Part shown: piece after piece, positions 54,115-62,010 of the stretch
Layout: every line of letters starts with the position of its first letter
Numbering within the stretch: position 1 is the first letter of the stretch
Assembly: GCF_010669225.1 (NCBI RefSeq)
Contig: NZ_CP048627.1
Span: forward strand, 1,315,292 to 1,379,291
DNA: 64,000 bases
Direction of reading: 5' to 3'
Source of the DNA: Megamonas funiformis
GTDB taxonomy: Bacteria > Bacillota > Negativicutes > Selenomonadales > Selenomonadaceae
Translations under genes and position numbers: made by a program
Notes under the pieces: generated by a model
What the model saw: the letters and a program-made list of their open reading frames with translations, nothing else
What the model was told of the DNA's origin: nothing
The model's database searches: none

Positions 54115-54834
54115 TTAAAATAATCCGCCAAATAATCCACCAAGTAATCCGCCACCGCTAGTGGTTTGAGTAGTTGTAGTCGTTCCTTTACCTGCTAATG
54201 CATTAAGCGTAGAATTACCTGAACTTGCAAGCCCTGTTGAAGCATTCCATAAATTAAGTGCTGGCTGTTGGGCCGCTTCTTGTGCTCCTGCTGCTGTTGT
54301 TATTCCTGCCGATGCATTATTGATATTTCCATTATTTATTCCATTTAATAAGTTCATGTAACTTTGCTGTTGTTGTGAAATAGTATTATTCACGCTATCA
54401 GATAAATCTTTAATTCCTGTAGTTGTTACAGAACTATTCAATACACCATTATTAGCAAGTCCATTTAATAAATTACCCATACTATTTTGAGCTATGGTTG
54501 ATACATTATTAGTTATATTGTCTAGTGCTGCTTGCGGTAATTGTCCATTAGCCAAAGCTTGATTATTTTGGTTTGCTTGATTTATTTGACTTTGTGCTTG
54601 ATTATTAGCTGTGTTAAAATCATATTGAACAGCACCTATTGAGTTTTGCAGAATATTTTTAGCAGTATCATTTAACCATGATGCATTAGGTGCATATTGA
54701 TTAGCTAAGTCAGCTTGAACTTTTTGCAGCTGTAGCTCATATTCTGTTGGTTGATACGATTGGTTGTTTACCGTTGTATTTCCTTTGAATAACTGCAAAT
54801 CTATATAATAAATTTTAGGTTTGTATGCATGCAT
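54115..54834 (-). CDS. Probable internal virion protein, gp14-like
   Basis: 239 residues, Asn/Gln/Ala/Ser-rich, helical, ending in a glycine-leucine tail (GGGLLGGLFGGLF) that could insert in membranes. It precedes the 643- and 4348-residue proteins in the order of T7 gp14-gp15-gp16. AGGTGAGG stands 2 bases before the ATG. The assignment rests on order and composition. Confidence 0.6.
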   Translation of the reverse strand: MHAYKPKIYYIDLQLFKGNTTVNNQSYQPTEYELQLQKVQADLANQYAPNASWLNDTAKNILQNSIGAVQYDFNTANNQAQSQINQANQNNQALANGQLPQAALDNITNNVSTIAQNSMGNLLNGLANNGVLNSSVTTTGIKDLSDSVNNTISQQQQSYMNLLNGINNGNINNASAGITTAAGAQEAAQQPALNLWNASTGLASSGNSTLNALAGKGTTTTTQTTSGGGLLGGLFGGLF

Positions 54835-54855
54835 AGCCTCACCTACTTTCTATAT

Positions 54856-55281
54856 CTAAATATCCCATGTTACATAATAAGAAATCCTTGTTATATCATC
54901 ATGCATATGTACAGGTGATATACGAGCCTTCTTACCTTCTTTGTTTTCTGCATAATAGATAAAAGAGCCGTCATGAAGCGGCTCTTTTTTAGTTATCTTA
55001 TATTCCCAAAAACGAATATAAGCTTTTATATTTTCTCGTATGCATATTGTACCTATTTTTTTTATTCCTAGCATTTGAGCAAATACTGTGGCAAAATCTC
55101 GCCAAAATTTGCCATCACCAGCCATTTGATAAATCATTAGCATACTATTATCTTGAGTAGTGCCAATTTCACAAAAGCCACGAGAAGGCAAATAAAAAAG
55201 CTTAAACCCTTCTTTTGGTTTAAACTTATCTTTTGTTTTTTGCTCATATTTTTTTATATATTCATCTAATGTATTATTCAT
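54856..55281 (-). CDS. Late phage protein of unknown function, gp13-like position
   Basis: 141 residues: GFKLFYLPSRGFCEIGTTQDNSMLMIYQMAGDGKFWRDFATVFAQMLGIKKIGTICIRENIKAYIRFWEYKI suggests a GNAT-like alpha/beta fold, and WDI at the end closes a beta strand. Such proteins often precede the internal virion genes of podovirus-like phages. Preceded by a perfect palindrome. Confidence 0.55.
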   Translation of the reverse strand: MNNTLDEYIKKYEQKTKDKFKPKEGFKLFYLPSRGFCEIGTTQDNSMLMIYQMAGDGKFWRDFATVFAQMLGIKKIGTICIRENIKAYIRFWEYKITKKEPLHDGSFIYYAENKEGKKARISPVHMHDDITRISYYVTWDI

Positions 55282-55302
55282 ATAAAAAATCCCATAAATA
55301 AA

Positions 55303-55328
55303 CCATTTTTCCCACGTGGGAAAAATGG
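55303..55328. terminator. Perfect 26-bp palindrome in the late operon
   Basis: CCATTTTTCCCAC is followed directly by its complement GTGGGAAAAATGG (centre CACGTG). It separates the lysis genes from the ejection-protein genes. T tracts lie within the stem rather than after it, so an RNA processing or attenuation role is as likely as termination. Confidence 0.6.
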
Positions 55329-55330
55329 CA

Positions 55331-55783
55331 TTAAAACTTGAATTTATAACCTAGAATAACTGTCTTTTCATCAGCGATTATCCAGGTATTTTTTATATCC
55401 CCAGCTATGGCGATACCATTATTTCCAATACCTAGACCAATAGCATAATTCTTTTCTTTGTTAATCTGTTGATTGTTTTCGTACTGCGTCAATAATTGAT
55501 TGGCATTCGTTAATGAGCTGGTCAAATCGTTCACTTGCGTCTGTAGCTGTTCCGATTGCGTTTTCAAGTTTTGTACTTGTTCCTTCGATATTTGAAGCTG
55601 TTCCTGCAATGTCTTGTTTTGCTCCTTCAGCTCGGTCAAGTTCGTTTCTAATTGCGTCAGTTGGCTTTCCGTTATCGTATACGTCTTTTCTGTCGCTCCA
55701 CAGACTGCACACATACAAGACCACAATAATAATACCGCCAATAATAATATATTTATATTTTTTAATCTTACTAAGCACATCAT
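55331..55783 (-). CDS. Exported coiled-coil protein, possible outer-membrane spanin
   Basis: 150 residues: a signal peptide (NINILLLAVLLLWSCMCAVCGA) with cysteines near the cleavage region, a coiled coil (about 40-110; LETNLTELKEQNKTLQEQL) and a C-terminal strand-rich part (YAIGLGIGNNGIAIAG...VILGYKFKF). Another gene overlaps almost fully in a second frame, starting 4 bases earlier, as in Rz/Rz1 pairs. Lipobox is imperfect (LLWSC). In a host with two membranes it would help the final lysis step. Start ATG overlaps the upstream stop (ATGA). Confidence 0.55.
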   Translation of the reverse strand: MMCLVRLKNINILLLAVLLLWSCMCAVCGATEKTYTITESQLTQLETNLTELKEQNKTLQEQLQISKEQVQNLKTQSEQLQTQVNDLTSSLTNANQLLTQYENNQQINKEKNYAIGLGIGNNGIAIAGDIKNTWIIADEKTVILGYKFKF

Positions 55784-55787
55784 TCAA
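55461..55787 (-). CDS. Membrane protein in overlapping frame, possible inner-membrane spanin
   Basis: 108 residues from TTG 55787: short basic N-terminus, one transmembrane helix (YIIIGGIIIVVLYVCSLW) and a helical periplasmic part (DAIRNELDRAEGAKQDIAGTASNIEGTSTKLENAI). This is the layout of Rz-type spanins. It lies wholly on the other reading frame of the 150-residue exported protein. Near the holin and lysozyme genes. Frame, topology and position agree; similarity cannot be tested here. Confidence 0.5.
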   Translation of the reverse strand: MNDVLSKIKKYKYIIIGGIIIVVLYVCSLWSDRKDVYDNGKPTDAIRNELDRAEGAKQDIAGTASNIEGTSTKLENAIGTATDASERFDQLINECQSIIDAVRKQSTD

Positions 55788-55995
55788 GTGTGTTCACTTC
55801 CATTTCTTCAATACAAGGATTTAATGCTCTAAGCCCTGCAAAATAAAGTACATCGCCTTGCATAAAGCAAAATTCAGGTACATTATCTAATAGCACTTGG
55901 TTAGGATTTTTAGATGTTTCAAAAATATCTTTAATCTTTGCTTTTGTAATACCTTCAATTGGTTCTTTACTTACAAGTTTAATAGTTTTAATCAT
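55780..55995 (-). CDS. Small late phage protein
   Basis: 71 residues with a beta-rich look (IKTIKLVSKEPIEGITKAKI; FCFMQGDVLYFAGLRALNP). GGAG precedes the ATG. Its last codons carry the ribosome site of the spanin-like genes. Function unknown. Confidence 0.55.
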   Translation of the reverse strand: MIKTIKLVSKEPIEGITKAKIKDIFETSKNPNQVLLDNVPEFCFMQGDVLYFAGLRALNPCIEEMEVNTLE

Positions 55996-56009
55996 GATAA
56001 ACCGCTCCT

Positions 56010-56582
56010 TTATTTTGTTATTTCTGCGTTATTTAATAATTGAATTATCTCGTTAATTTTATTTTTTATTATATCTAACGTGAGCATATCTCCGCTTTCT
56101 GTAATTTGATTTATTTGAGGTTGTTGTATTATTCCTACATGGTTTGCGGTTAAGAGCAAATTTGTTACTTCTTTAGACAATTTACTCAATATAATAGCAT
56201 CATCTGACACTTTTTCCGCACTTATGGCATTATTAACTATTTTTTCTGTAGTTATTGATAAATTCTTTATCATGCTTGTTTCAATTTTGTCATCAGCTAA
56301 TAGTTTATCAATTACTTCTTTTGCAAGCTTAATTAAGGTAACAGCACCATCAATTATTTTTTCTGTACTTACAGAATTATCATTTGGAATATTTCCTTCT
56401 GCTACTTGCAATTTAGTTATTTCCCACCATGCTTTTAAATATTGTTCTTTCCGCCAAAAAGGATTAGTAAATGGCTGATAATCTTTACCAGCCATTGCCA
56501 TTACTATTGAATATAAATATTGTTCTTCTAAATCTGTTGTCGGTTTTGGCAAATTATCTATTATATCCTGGTAATCATTCAT
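56010..56582 (-). CDS. Late phage structural-type protein with short repeats
   Basis: 190 residues from ATG 56582, overlapping the lysozyme stop by 8 bases. The middle has repeated units of the type ISTEKIVNNAISAEKVSDDAIILSKLSKEV (compare VSTEKIIDGAVTLIKLAKEV), typical of fibre or tail-associated proteins. Also YLKAWWEITKLQVAEGN, seen in phage proteins near endolysins. No enzyme motif. Confidence 0.55.
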   Translation of the reverse strand: MNDYQDIIDNLPKPTTDLEEQYLYSIVMAMAGKDYQPFTNPFWRKEQYLKAWWEITKLQVAEGNIPNDNSVSTEKIIDGAVTLIKLAKEVIDKLLADDKIETSMIKNLSITTEKIVNNAISAEKVSDDAIILSKLSKEVTNLLLTANHVGIIQQPQINQITESGDMLTLDIIKNKINEIIQLLNNAEITK

Positions 56583-57162
56583 AGTAGACACTGCAATCAA
56601 GCCCCATATTTCCAATTCGTTCACAATCGGTGTATTGCCACATTCGACATATACGATTAGGATTTTCTATGGCAAAACTATTTTCTGGATAATATTGAGC
56701 TACCCAAATAGGTACATAATCAGGCAATGCTTTTAAGTCTATAATATTTGTGAGCCAATCATAAGAACTATATAAGCCTACATAGTTATATCCTTTATCT
56801 AATAATGTACTGATAAAATTAGCAATAGGATAAACTACGTTTAAGTATCCTTCTAGCATATCTTTATCTTCAGCATCATACCAGATACCAAGTTCAGGAT
56901 TTTTCCCATTAAGATATGTCTTAATCTGTTTATCAACCCAATTAGCTTCTGCTACAGCTTCACGAATAAATGACGCATGACTATAATAATAAACGCCATA
57001 GCGTAATCCATACGCTACAGCGTTATTTACATGTTCTATAAACTTTTCATCTAAACTATAATGTTCTCCTATTTTTAGAATAACTCCTTCAATTCCAGCG
57101 TCTTTTACTGCCTGCCAATCGATCCATTCTTGCCAAGCAGAAATATCAATTACTTTCATCAT
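56575..57162 (-). CDS. Phage endolysin, GH25 muramidase
   Basis: 195 residues forming one glycoside hydrolase 25 domain: KVIDISAWQEWIDW at the N-terminus (catalytic-site Asp), GVYYYSHA, GIWYDAEDKDML (the Asp/Glu pair), YVGLYSSYDWL and IWVAQYYPENS...MWQYTD. It cleaves the MurNAc-GlcNAc bond of peptidoglycan. There is no signal peptide and no cell-wall-binding domain, so it depends on the holin and fits a thin, outer-membrane-covered wall. Confidence 0.93.
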   Translation of the reverse strand: MMKVIDISAWQEWIDWQAVKDAGIEGVILKIGEHYSLDEKFIEHVNNAVAYGLRYGVYYYSHASFIREAVAEANWVDKQIKTYLNGKNPELGIWYDAEDKDMLEGYLNVVYPIANFISTLLDKGYNYVGLYSSYDWLTNIIDLKALPDYVPIWVAQYYPENSFAIENPNRICRMWQYTDCERIGNMGLDCSVYYE

Positions 57163-57415
57163 TAATCACCGCCAAATCAATATTTTCAATTTCTGCACGT
57201 TTTTCTAATACTTTTAATTTAGCTCTCATATAAATTAATTGTTCATATAAAAGCTCATAACTGCATTTAGGCTTAAATGGTAATGTTCCTGCTTTATAAG
57301 CTTTTAACATTTTTGCTAAACCTTCTGCTCTATTTTTATCCTGTGCGTATTCAGCTTGAAATCTTTCTTTAAAATCAGCACTTAACATTAATTTAACAGT
57401 ATCTTTTAATTCCAT
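57146..57415 (-). CDS. Conserved small phage protein
   Basis: 89 residues: ELKDTVKLMLSADFKERFQAEYAQDKNRAEGLAKMLKAYKAGTLPFKP...LEKRAEIENIDL, a helical pattern I know from many phages of gut bacteria without a proven function. It overlaps the lysozyme start by 17 bases. Confidence 0.65.
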   Translation of the reverse strand: MELKDTVKLMLSADFKERFQAEYAQDKNRAEGLAKMLKAYKAGTLPFKPKCSYELLYEQLIYMRAKLKVLEKRAEIENIDLAVINDESN

Positions 57416-57427
57416 AATTTCACCTTT

Positions 57428-57994
57428 CTAAATCCAATCAATAATAGTATTTTCCTTGAAATTTTTTTCCCATACGAACCAAGCAAAAGCCATTGCTGTT
57501 GATTTACTATATGTTTTAAAATCTCCATTTTTAGCACAATTTAATCTTGCACTAGATACATAAACTTTTTTAGGTGGAAATTCTTTAAAAAATTTACCAC
57601 GTTCTATACCTTCTAAGAATAATAATCTTAAAAATAATGCTACCTTTGAACCAGTATTAATAATATTCAAAGCATGTTTCAAAAATGGTAAAGCTATTTT
57701 ATAAGGAGGATTAGTTATTATATCACCTGCCCATTTATTATAATCAAAAAAATCTTTTTGTATCCCATACCCTCTATCTATTAAATCACTTGATAAAACA
57801 TTATAATTATAACTTTTTAAAACTTCACTCATATGTCCTTGTCCACATGCTGGTTCTAAAATAACATTATTAAATTTTTCTTTTTCCATTAATAAAATAG
57901 TTGCTTTAGGTTCAGTTGCATAAAAATCATTTTCTTCACGTTTTGATTTAGCATGATTGCTTGCACCTAAAACTTTTATAGAATTACTTCCCAT
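57428..57994 (-). CDS. Adenine-specific DNA methyltransferase-like protein
   Basis: 188 residues: NDFYATEPKATILLMEKEKFNNVILEPACGQGHMSEVLKSYNYNVLSSDLIDRGYG (SAM-binding motif I and an acidic loop) followed by DIITNPPYKIALPFLKHAL with the NPPY catalytic motif. No target-recognition domain, so small and probably of low specificity, or protecting phage DNA from restriction. A second methyltransferase sits in the giant protein. Confidence 0.85.
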   Translation of the reverse strand: MGSNSIKVLGASNHAKSKREENDFYATEPKATILLMEKEKFNNVILEPACGQGHMSEVLKSYNYNVLSSDLIDRGYGIQKDFFDYNKWAGDIITNPPYKIALPFLKHALNIINTGSKVALFLRLLFLEGIERGKFFKEFPPKKVYVSSARLNCAKNGDFKTYSKSTAMAFAWFVWEKNFKENTIIDWI

Positions 57995-58392
57995 TATTTA
58001 TTATTAAATCCTTTTCTAGCAGATTGAAGTAAAAATGTAAGCAAATTATATATTTGTGCAAAAATATATCTTTCATGATTTTCTTTACCAATGCCCATAT
58101 TATAGAAATTAGTAATTACAAAACCATTTTTACATGATGTTTCGATAATTTCATGGTTTGCTCCAGTAATTGATGTGCTTGTAATAAAATTGCAAACATC
58201 TTTTTGAGTAATAGTATCTTCTTTTTCTAGTTCTAAATACTGTGCTTCAAAGATATCTTTAGGACACCAAGATATATAACCATCAGGATAATAAATTTTA
58301 TATCCTTCATCTCCAGTCATATGACCTTTGAAGTCTTTCCATGCTTTGCATGGTTCTGCTTTTATCATTTTTACGCTAATATAATTTTTCAT
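57994..58392 (-). CDS. Phage gp49/66-like protein with N-terminal accessory module
   Basis: 132 residues. N-terminal VKMIKAEPCKAWK...DEGYKIYYPDGYISWCPKDIFEAQYL is a short module frequent in phages; the C-terminal QKDVCNFITSTSITGANHEIIETSCKNGFVITNF...FLLQSARKG matches the gp49/66 family. Functions unknown. One-base overlap with the methyltransferase gene. Confidence 0.65.
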   Translation of the reverse strand: MKNYISVKMIKAEPCKAWKDFKGHMTGDEGYKIYYPDGYISWCPKDIFEAQYLELEKEDTITQKDVCNFITSTSITGANHEIIETSCKNGFVITNFYNMGIGKENHERYIFAQIYNLLTFLLQSARKGFNNK

Positions 58393-58394
58393 TT

Positions 58395-58646
58395 TTATTC
58401 TCCTTTAACAGTATAATTTTCCCATTTTTTATAAACATCTACATAAGTTTCATTTTCATTGCCGTTATGAGTTATTTCGTAGTACATACCATCACTAACT
58501 GTAGTGCTTACAAGAGCTTTCCAATTTTGCAATGTTTTAGAAAACCAAACTACATAAATATCATCTAATGTAATTTGTTTATTATCTGTTTTATCTACGT
58601 GAGAATTAAAATATTCCATTACAATTTTTCTTGCTTGTTCTTGCAT
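58395..58646 (-). CDS. DUF6275-type small phage protein
   Basis: 83 residues from ATG 58646 (GAAGGA upstream): ARKIVMEYFNSHVDKTDNKQITLDDIYVVWFSKTLQNWKALVSTTVSDGMYYEITHNG...YVDVYKKWENYTV. The pattern matches a family I recall as DUF6275, common in phages of gut Firmicutes. Function unknown. Confidence 0.7.
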   Translation of the reverse strand: MQEQARKIVMEYFNSHVDKTDNKQITLDDIYVVWFSKTLQNWKALVSTTVSDGMYYEITHNGNENETYVDVYKKWENYTVKGE

Positions 58647-58665
58647 TATTAATCCTTCTTTCTTT

Positions 58666-59130
58666 TTATTTTCTAATTTTTTCTTTTTGCATAGCATACT
58701 GTGCTAAGTTATTTTTTAATTTAGTTGGAACTGGTACACCACAGTTTGTAGCATTTTCTAATATGCTCAAGCCCTCATTTGCGATATAAAATAAAATCGC
58801 AATATCTCGTGTTATCGTTCCCTGATTGAAAACAATATCTGCCGTATGTGCCACCATAATAATAATGACGATGACAGCTTTTTTTGCTAATCCTCGCCAA
58901 CCTTTTCTACTGTCTAATTTTTTATTAGGGTTTATCCAGGCTGATAAAAGACCTGTTATATAATCTAACACCATTAGTAACAAAATAGCTTCCCACAAAT
59001 TAGACCAACTACCAAACAAATGACTACATATAGTCCCCACAGTAGCGAAACACGCTCCCCATTCAATTTCTAATCGGACTGGTATAATCGTCTTGCAAAA
59101 TGAAACCATATCCGCCAAAAACTCCTGCAT
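58666..59130 (-). CDS. Phage holin (Holin_4-type)
   Basis: 154 residues from ATG 59130 (GAAGGTG upstream). Hydrophobic segments near 25-45, 45-65 (WEAILLLMVLDYITGLLSAWI) and 85-110 (KKAVIVIIIMVAHTADIVF), with the LDYITGLL...KLDSRKGWRGLAKK signature of the toxin-secretion/phage-lysis holins. Opens the inner membrane to the GH25 lysozyme encoded downstream. Confidence 0.88.
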   Translation of the reverse strand: MQEFLADMVSFCKTIIPVRLEIEWGACFATVGTICSHLFGSWSNLWEAILLLMVLDYITGLLSAWINPNKKLDSRKGWRGLAKKAVIVIIIMVAHTADIVFNQGTITRDIAILFYIANEGLSILENATNCGVPVPTKLKNNLAQYAMQKEKIRK

Positions 59131-59143
59131 TTTAATCACCTTC

Positions 59144-59440
59144 TTAAAATTTAATTTGATAAAACAAACCGCCAGCCATTGTAGCGTATGCGTCGTTATT
59201 ATCTACATGGTCATCGACAAACTTTTCTTTTGCCCAGGCAATAGCTGAAGTAATTAAAAAAGCTTCAAACGCACTGCAACCTACATTACGCTGAAGCTGG
59301 TCTTGAATTACATATCCTGCCATAAAATGTAAAGCTTTATCTGTTGGAATATTATCCTGTATATCATGCAGGCTATTAGCACTTGCAGTTGCTGTAGATA
59401 AAAAGAAGGCACAACATAACGCTAATAATAATTTACGCAT
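59144..59440 (-). CDS. Exported YfiM-like protein
   Basis: 98 residues: signal peptide (KLLLALCCAFFLSTATASA) then DKALHFMAGYVIQDQLQR...TSAIAWAKEKFVDDHVDNNDAYATMAGGLFYQI, resembling the YfiM/DUF2279 periplasmic or lipoprotein family. Located among lysis genes, so it could aid lysis or alter the envelope. Its start lies inside the end of the small zinc-ribbon gene. Confidence 0.65.
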   Translation of the reverse strand: MRKLLLALCCAFFLSTATASANSLHDIQDNIPTDKALHFMAGYVIQDQLQRNVGCSAFEAFLITSAIAWAKEKFVDDHVDNNDAYATMAGGLFYQIKF

Positions 59441-59576
59441 TGTCTGTACCTTCTTTATTTTTATTTACATTTTCTGTTGTATTTTGATATGCAATGCAAT
59501 TAGGATTAGTACATTTACCATCTGCTAATTCTCCTGCACAATATTTACAACGTTCTTTTCTAGTAAAAAATGCCAT
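59433..59576 (-). CDS. Tiny zinc-ribbon protein
   Basis: 47 residues: MAFFTRKERCKYCAGELADGK, then CTNPNC. Two CxxC/CxxxxC pairs form a zinc knuckle. It overlaps the next gene by 8 bases and follows the membrane protein stop by one base, so the cluster is translationally linked. Confidence 0.58.
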   Translation of the reverse strand: MAFFTRKERCKYCAGELADGKCTNPNCIAYQNTTENVNKNKEGTDNA

Positions 59577-59577
59577 T

Positions 59578-59820
59578 TTATTTATCCTCCTGAGTTAATT
59601 TTTTTATTAATGTTTCATATACAAGTTTATTCGATTCTTCTTTTGTTTTGCATTTTTTCATTTTAGACGTGAAATCTTTATCTCGTACAAATAAATTAAG
59701 CAATTTGCGTTTGAAATAATATAGATATATTACCGCTCCAATTATTAATAATATAATAATCGGTGTAAGTATTTTAATAGTATCCGTGTCCAGAAGTGTA
59801 AGCCATATAAAGTAATCCAT
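59578..59820 (-). CDS. Small single-pass membrane protein
   Basis: 80 residues: one strong transmembrane helix (IKILTPIIILLIIGAVIYLYYF) and a basic cytoplasmic tail. By place among lysis genes it could be an antiholin or second holin. No family recognised. Confidence 0.55.
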   Translation of the reverse strand: MDYFIWLTLLDTDTIKILTPIIILLIIGAVIYLYYFKRKLLNLFVRDKDFTSKMKKCKTKEESNKLVYETLIKKLTQEDK

Positions 59821-59822
59821 AT

Positions 59823-60260
59823 TTATTCTCCTTTTAATATTTCTTGTTTAGCTACCTCATACGCCTGATTAAATTCCATAAATTCTTGTTGTATAGATTG
59901 TATAGCCTCTGTATTTCCAGCAAGCGTAGCAGTATCTAAATCTTGTTTAAATCCTTCTTTTTGTGCATTATATTCTACTTCTAAAGCAACTAAAGCTCTT
60001 GCCTGTAATTCTTCTTGTGTTGGTTCAGGTGGTATATAAATAACTGGTTTTCCTGTTTGGTTATCTCTCTTAAATTTAGCATAATTATTATCTTCATTAC
60101 TCATATTACCTATATAGTAATTGTATTCTTCTAATGGAATTTCAATATATCCATCAGACGTGAGTTTATTTTTTCCGCCATAATTATTAACATGAAACGA
60201 TGGAATGAATCCTTCTGGCAATCCTTCGTCATTGAATTTTGCAAAATATGTTGTAGTCAT
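59823..60260 (-). CDS. Probable tail-fibre assembly or tail-associated protein
   Basis: 145 residues: an N-terminal beta-rich part (TYFAKFNDEGLPEGFIPSFHVNNYGG) and a C-terminal helical part after PPEPTQEELQARAL, the pattern of fibre-assembly chaperones and XkdW-like proteins. It is the first leftward gene left of the fibre switching region. GGAG ribosome site. Confidence 0.6.
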   Translation of the reverse strand: MTTTYFAKFNDEGLPEGFIPSFHVNNYGGKNKLTSDGYIEIPLEEYNYYIGNMSNEDNNYAKFKRDNQTGKPVIYIPPEPTQEELQARALVALEVEYNAQKEGFKQDLDTATLAGNTEAIQSIQQEFMEFNQAYEVAKQEILKGE

Positions 60261-60303
60261 TATAATATCTCCTTGTTATTTTATTAAAAAAGGGGTAATT
60301 TAA

Positions 60304-61326
60304 ATGCGCAAACCAAATGGATATGGTAGCATTAAAAAATTAAGTGGTAAAAGGCGGAGACCTTACGTTTTTCTCATCTCCGCCGAAGGAAAGCAAAAGC
60401 CTATTTCTTATTTTTGTACACAAGCAGAAGCAGAAATTTATGCAGCAGAATATAATAAAAAGCATACTAGTAAAATCCTCCATGGTCATCAAATTACATT
60501 TTCGGAACTTTATTACAGGTGGCTACCATTCCATATAGATAAATACCAACCTAGCAAAAGTACCATAAATAGCTATAAAAATTCTTATAAACATTGCCTA
60601 CCTTTACATGAAATGCCATTAAAAAAAATTAAATATTATCATCTACAAGATGTAATTGATACTGTTAAGAAAAAAAGACTTTCCTACAGTAGTTGTAAGA
60701 AAATCCGTTCTTTAATTAGCCTTATGTTTAAATATGGAATTATGATGGAGTATTGCAATAAGAACTATGCCAATCTATTAAATTTAGGTAAAAATAAAGC
60801 AATCCGTCCACACAAACCTTTTACAAGACAAAAAATAAATAAGTTATGGTCTAATTTAAATATTGAAGGTGTCGATACTGTATTAATCCTAATTTATACG
60901 GGAATGAGAGTCGGAGAGCTTTTAAATCTTACTAAAGAAAATATTTATATGCGACAAAAATACATCAAAATTACTAAATCTAAAACAAAGTCTGGATTAA
61001 GGGCTATACCTATTCATGATAAAATATTTCCATTGATTTATAACAGAATGAATATACCTGGTAAGTATCTAATCTCTGATAATAACAAAACCCCTTATAA
61101 TTACAGTAAATATCGAACTTTATGGAATAGAATTATGCAACAAATAAACGCAAAACATAGTACCCATGATTGTCGACATACCTGCGCAACTTTATTAGAT
61201 AATGCAGAGGCAAACGAAAATGCCAAACGAAGAATACTCGGTCATGCGACAGGAGATGTTACAGATACTGTATATACTCATAAAAATCTTAAGCAGCTAC
61301 GAAAAGCAATAAACAAAATAAAATAA
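60304..61326 (+). CDS. Tyrosine recombinase, probable tail-fibre shufflon recombinase
   Basis: 340 residues: N-terminal arm domain (KPNGYGSIKKLSGKRRRPYVFLI), core-binding domain (about 65-165) and catalytic domain with YTGMRVGELLNL (Arg), HDCRHTCATLL (His-x-x-Arg), ILGHATGDVT (His) and VYTHK (Tyr). It stands alone on the plus strand inside the leftward late operon, 0.7 kb from an array of fibre cassettes with shared 10-bp sites. The prophage has another integrase at its left end, so this one is free for DNA inversion, like Rci of R64. That role is inferred from position. Confidence 0.8.
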   Translation: MRKPNGYGSIKKLSGKRRRPYVFLISAEGKQKPISYFCTQAEAEIYAAEYNKKHTSKILHGHQITFSELYYRWLPFHIDKYQPSKSTINSYKNSYKHCLPLHEMPLKKIKYYHLQDVIDTVKKKRLSYSSCKKIRSLISLMFKYGIMMEYCNKNYANLLNLGKNKAIRPHKPFTRQKINKLWSNLNIEGVDTVLILIYTGMRVGELLNLTKENIYMRQKYIKITKSKTKSGLRAIPIHDKIFPLIYNRMNIPGKYLISDNNKTPYNYSKYRTLWNRIMQQINAKHSTHDCRHTCATLLDNAEANENAKRRILGHATGDVTDTVYTHKNLKQLRKAINKIK

Positions 61327-61445
61327 TTGTTACTAATAAGATACTTATATTTTAGTAATACTTGTAAAAATAAGGATTTATCTGTATATACTAGTGTTAC
61401 TAATGTTACTTCTAAAAATCATTAAAACAATATATTTTTAAACTT

Positions 61446-61492
61446 AAAAACCGTTGCAAAATCTGTTAAGCCTTTAATTGCAACGGTTTATT
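61446..61492. terminator. Terminator after the recombinase gene
   Basis: AAACCGTTGCAA/TTGCAACGGTTT stem (61448-61459, 61478-61489). The 190-bp gap from 61327 holds only this hairpin. Confidence 0.8.
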
Positions 61493-61516
61493 CTATATAT
61501 ATAATTTATAAAAATA

Positions 61517-61990
61517 TCAATGGTAATCACTATCTAAATGATTTGCTGTAAATACAGATAAATCTTGCGTATTATCATATAGTTTATTTAATAGTAGCCT
61601 TAAATCTTCTTGCGAAATATAAATATGACCATTAGTCCTACTATTTATAGTATCTATTATTTCTTTAGACTCCGTACTCCAGATATAAGATAATTCTTCG
61701 ATATCCTCTTTTGTTAAATGTATGTTTACCATATCTGAGCTTCCCCATTGATATTGATTAGATATGTCCTCTTCTTCTAAAGTTGTAGGCAGTACCCACA
61801 TTGTATACTCAGGTATTTTGCTTTTGAACTCAATCTCTTTTTTTGTTTTCTTCTTCTAAAGTTGTAGGCAGTACCCACATTGTATACTCAGGTATTTTGC
61901 TTTTGAACTCAATCTCTTTTTTGTTTTAGGTTCTACAACCACTTTCGTGTTAAATAGTTTTTTTATTTTGGTATATATATTATTAAACAT
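61517..61990 (-). pseudogene. Gene split by a 79-bp tandem duplication
   Basis: From ATG 61990 the frame reads MFNNIYTKIKKLFNTKVVVE, then PKTKKRLSS and stops after about 44 codons; the remainder from 61801 (94 codons, WVLPTTLEEEDISNQYQWGSSDMVNIHL and on) is in another frame. A 79-bp duplication (61771-61928) plus one missing A in the first copy cause the shift. With one copy and seven A the gene would read through as about 132 residues (KKEIEFKSKIPEYTMWVLPTTLEEE). Function unknown; it lies between the recombinase and the fibre cassettes. Confidence 0.65.
61771..61928. repeat. 79-bp direct tandem repeat
   Basis: Copies start at 61771 and 61850 with CTTCTTCTAAAGTTGTAGGC and run to a T tract and GTTTT. 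The copies are identical except for the tract (7 T in the left, 6 T in the right copy). The 79-bp period is not a multiple of three. Confidence 0.92.
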
Positions 61991-62010
61991 ATGCATCAAC
62001 CTTTCATTAG

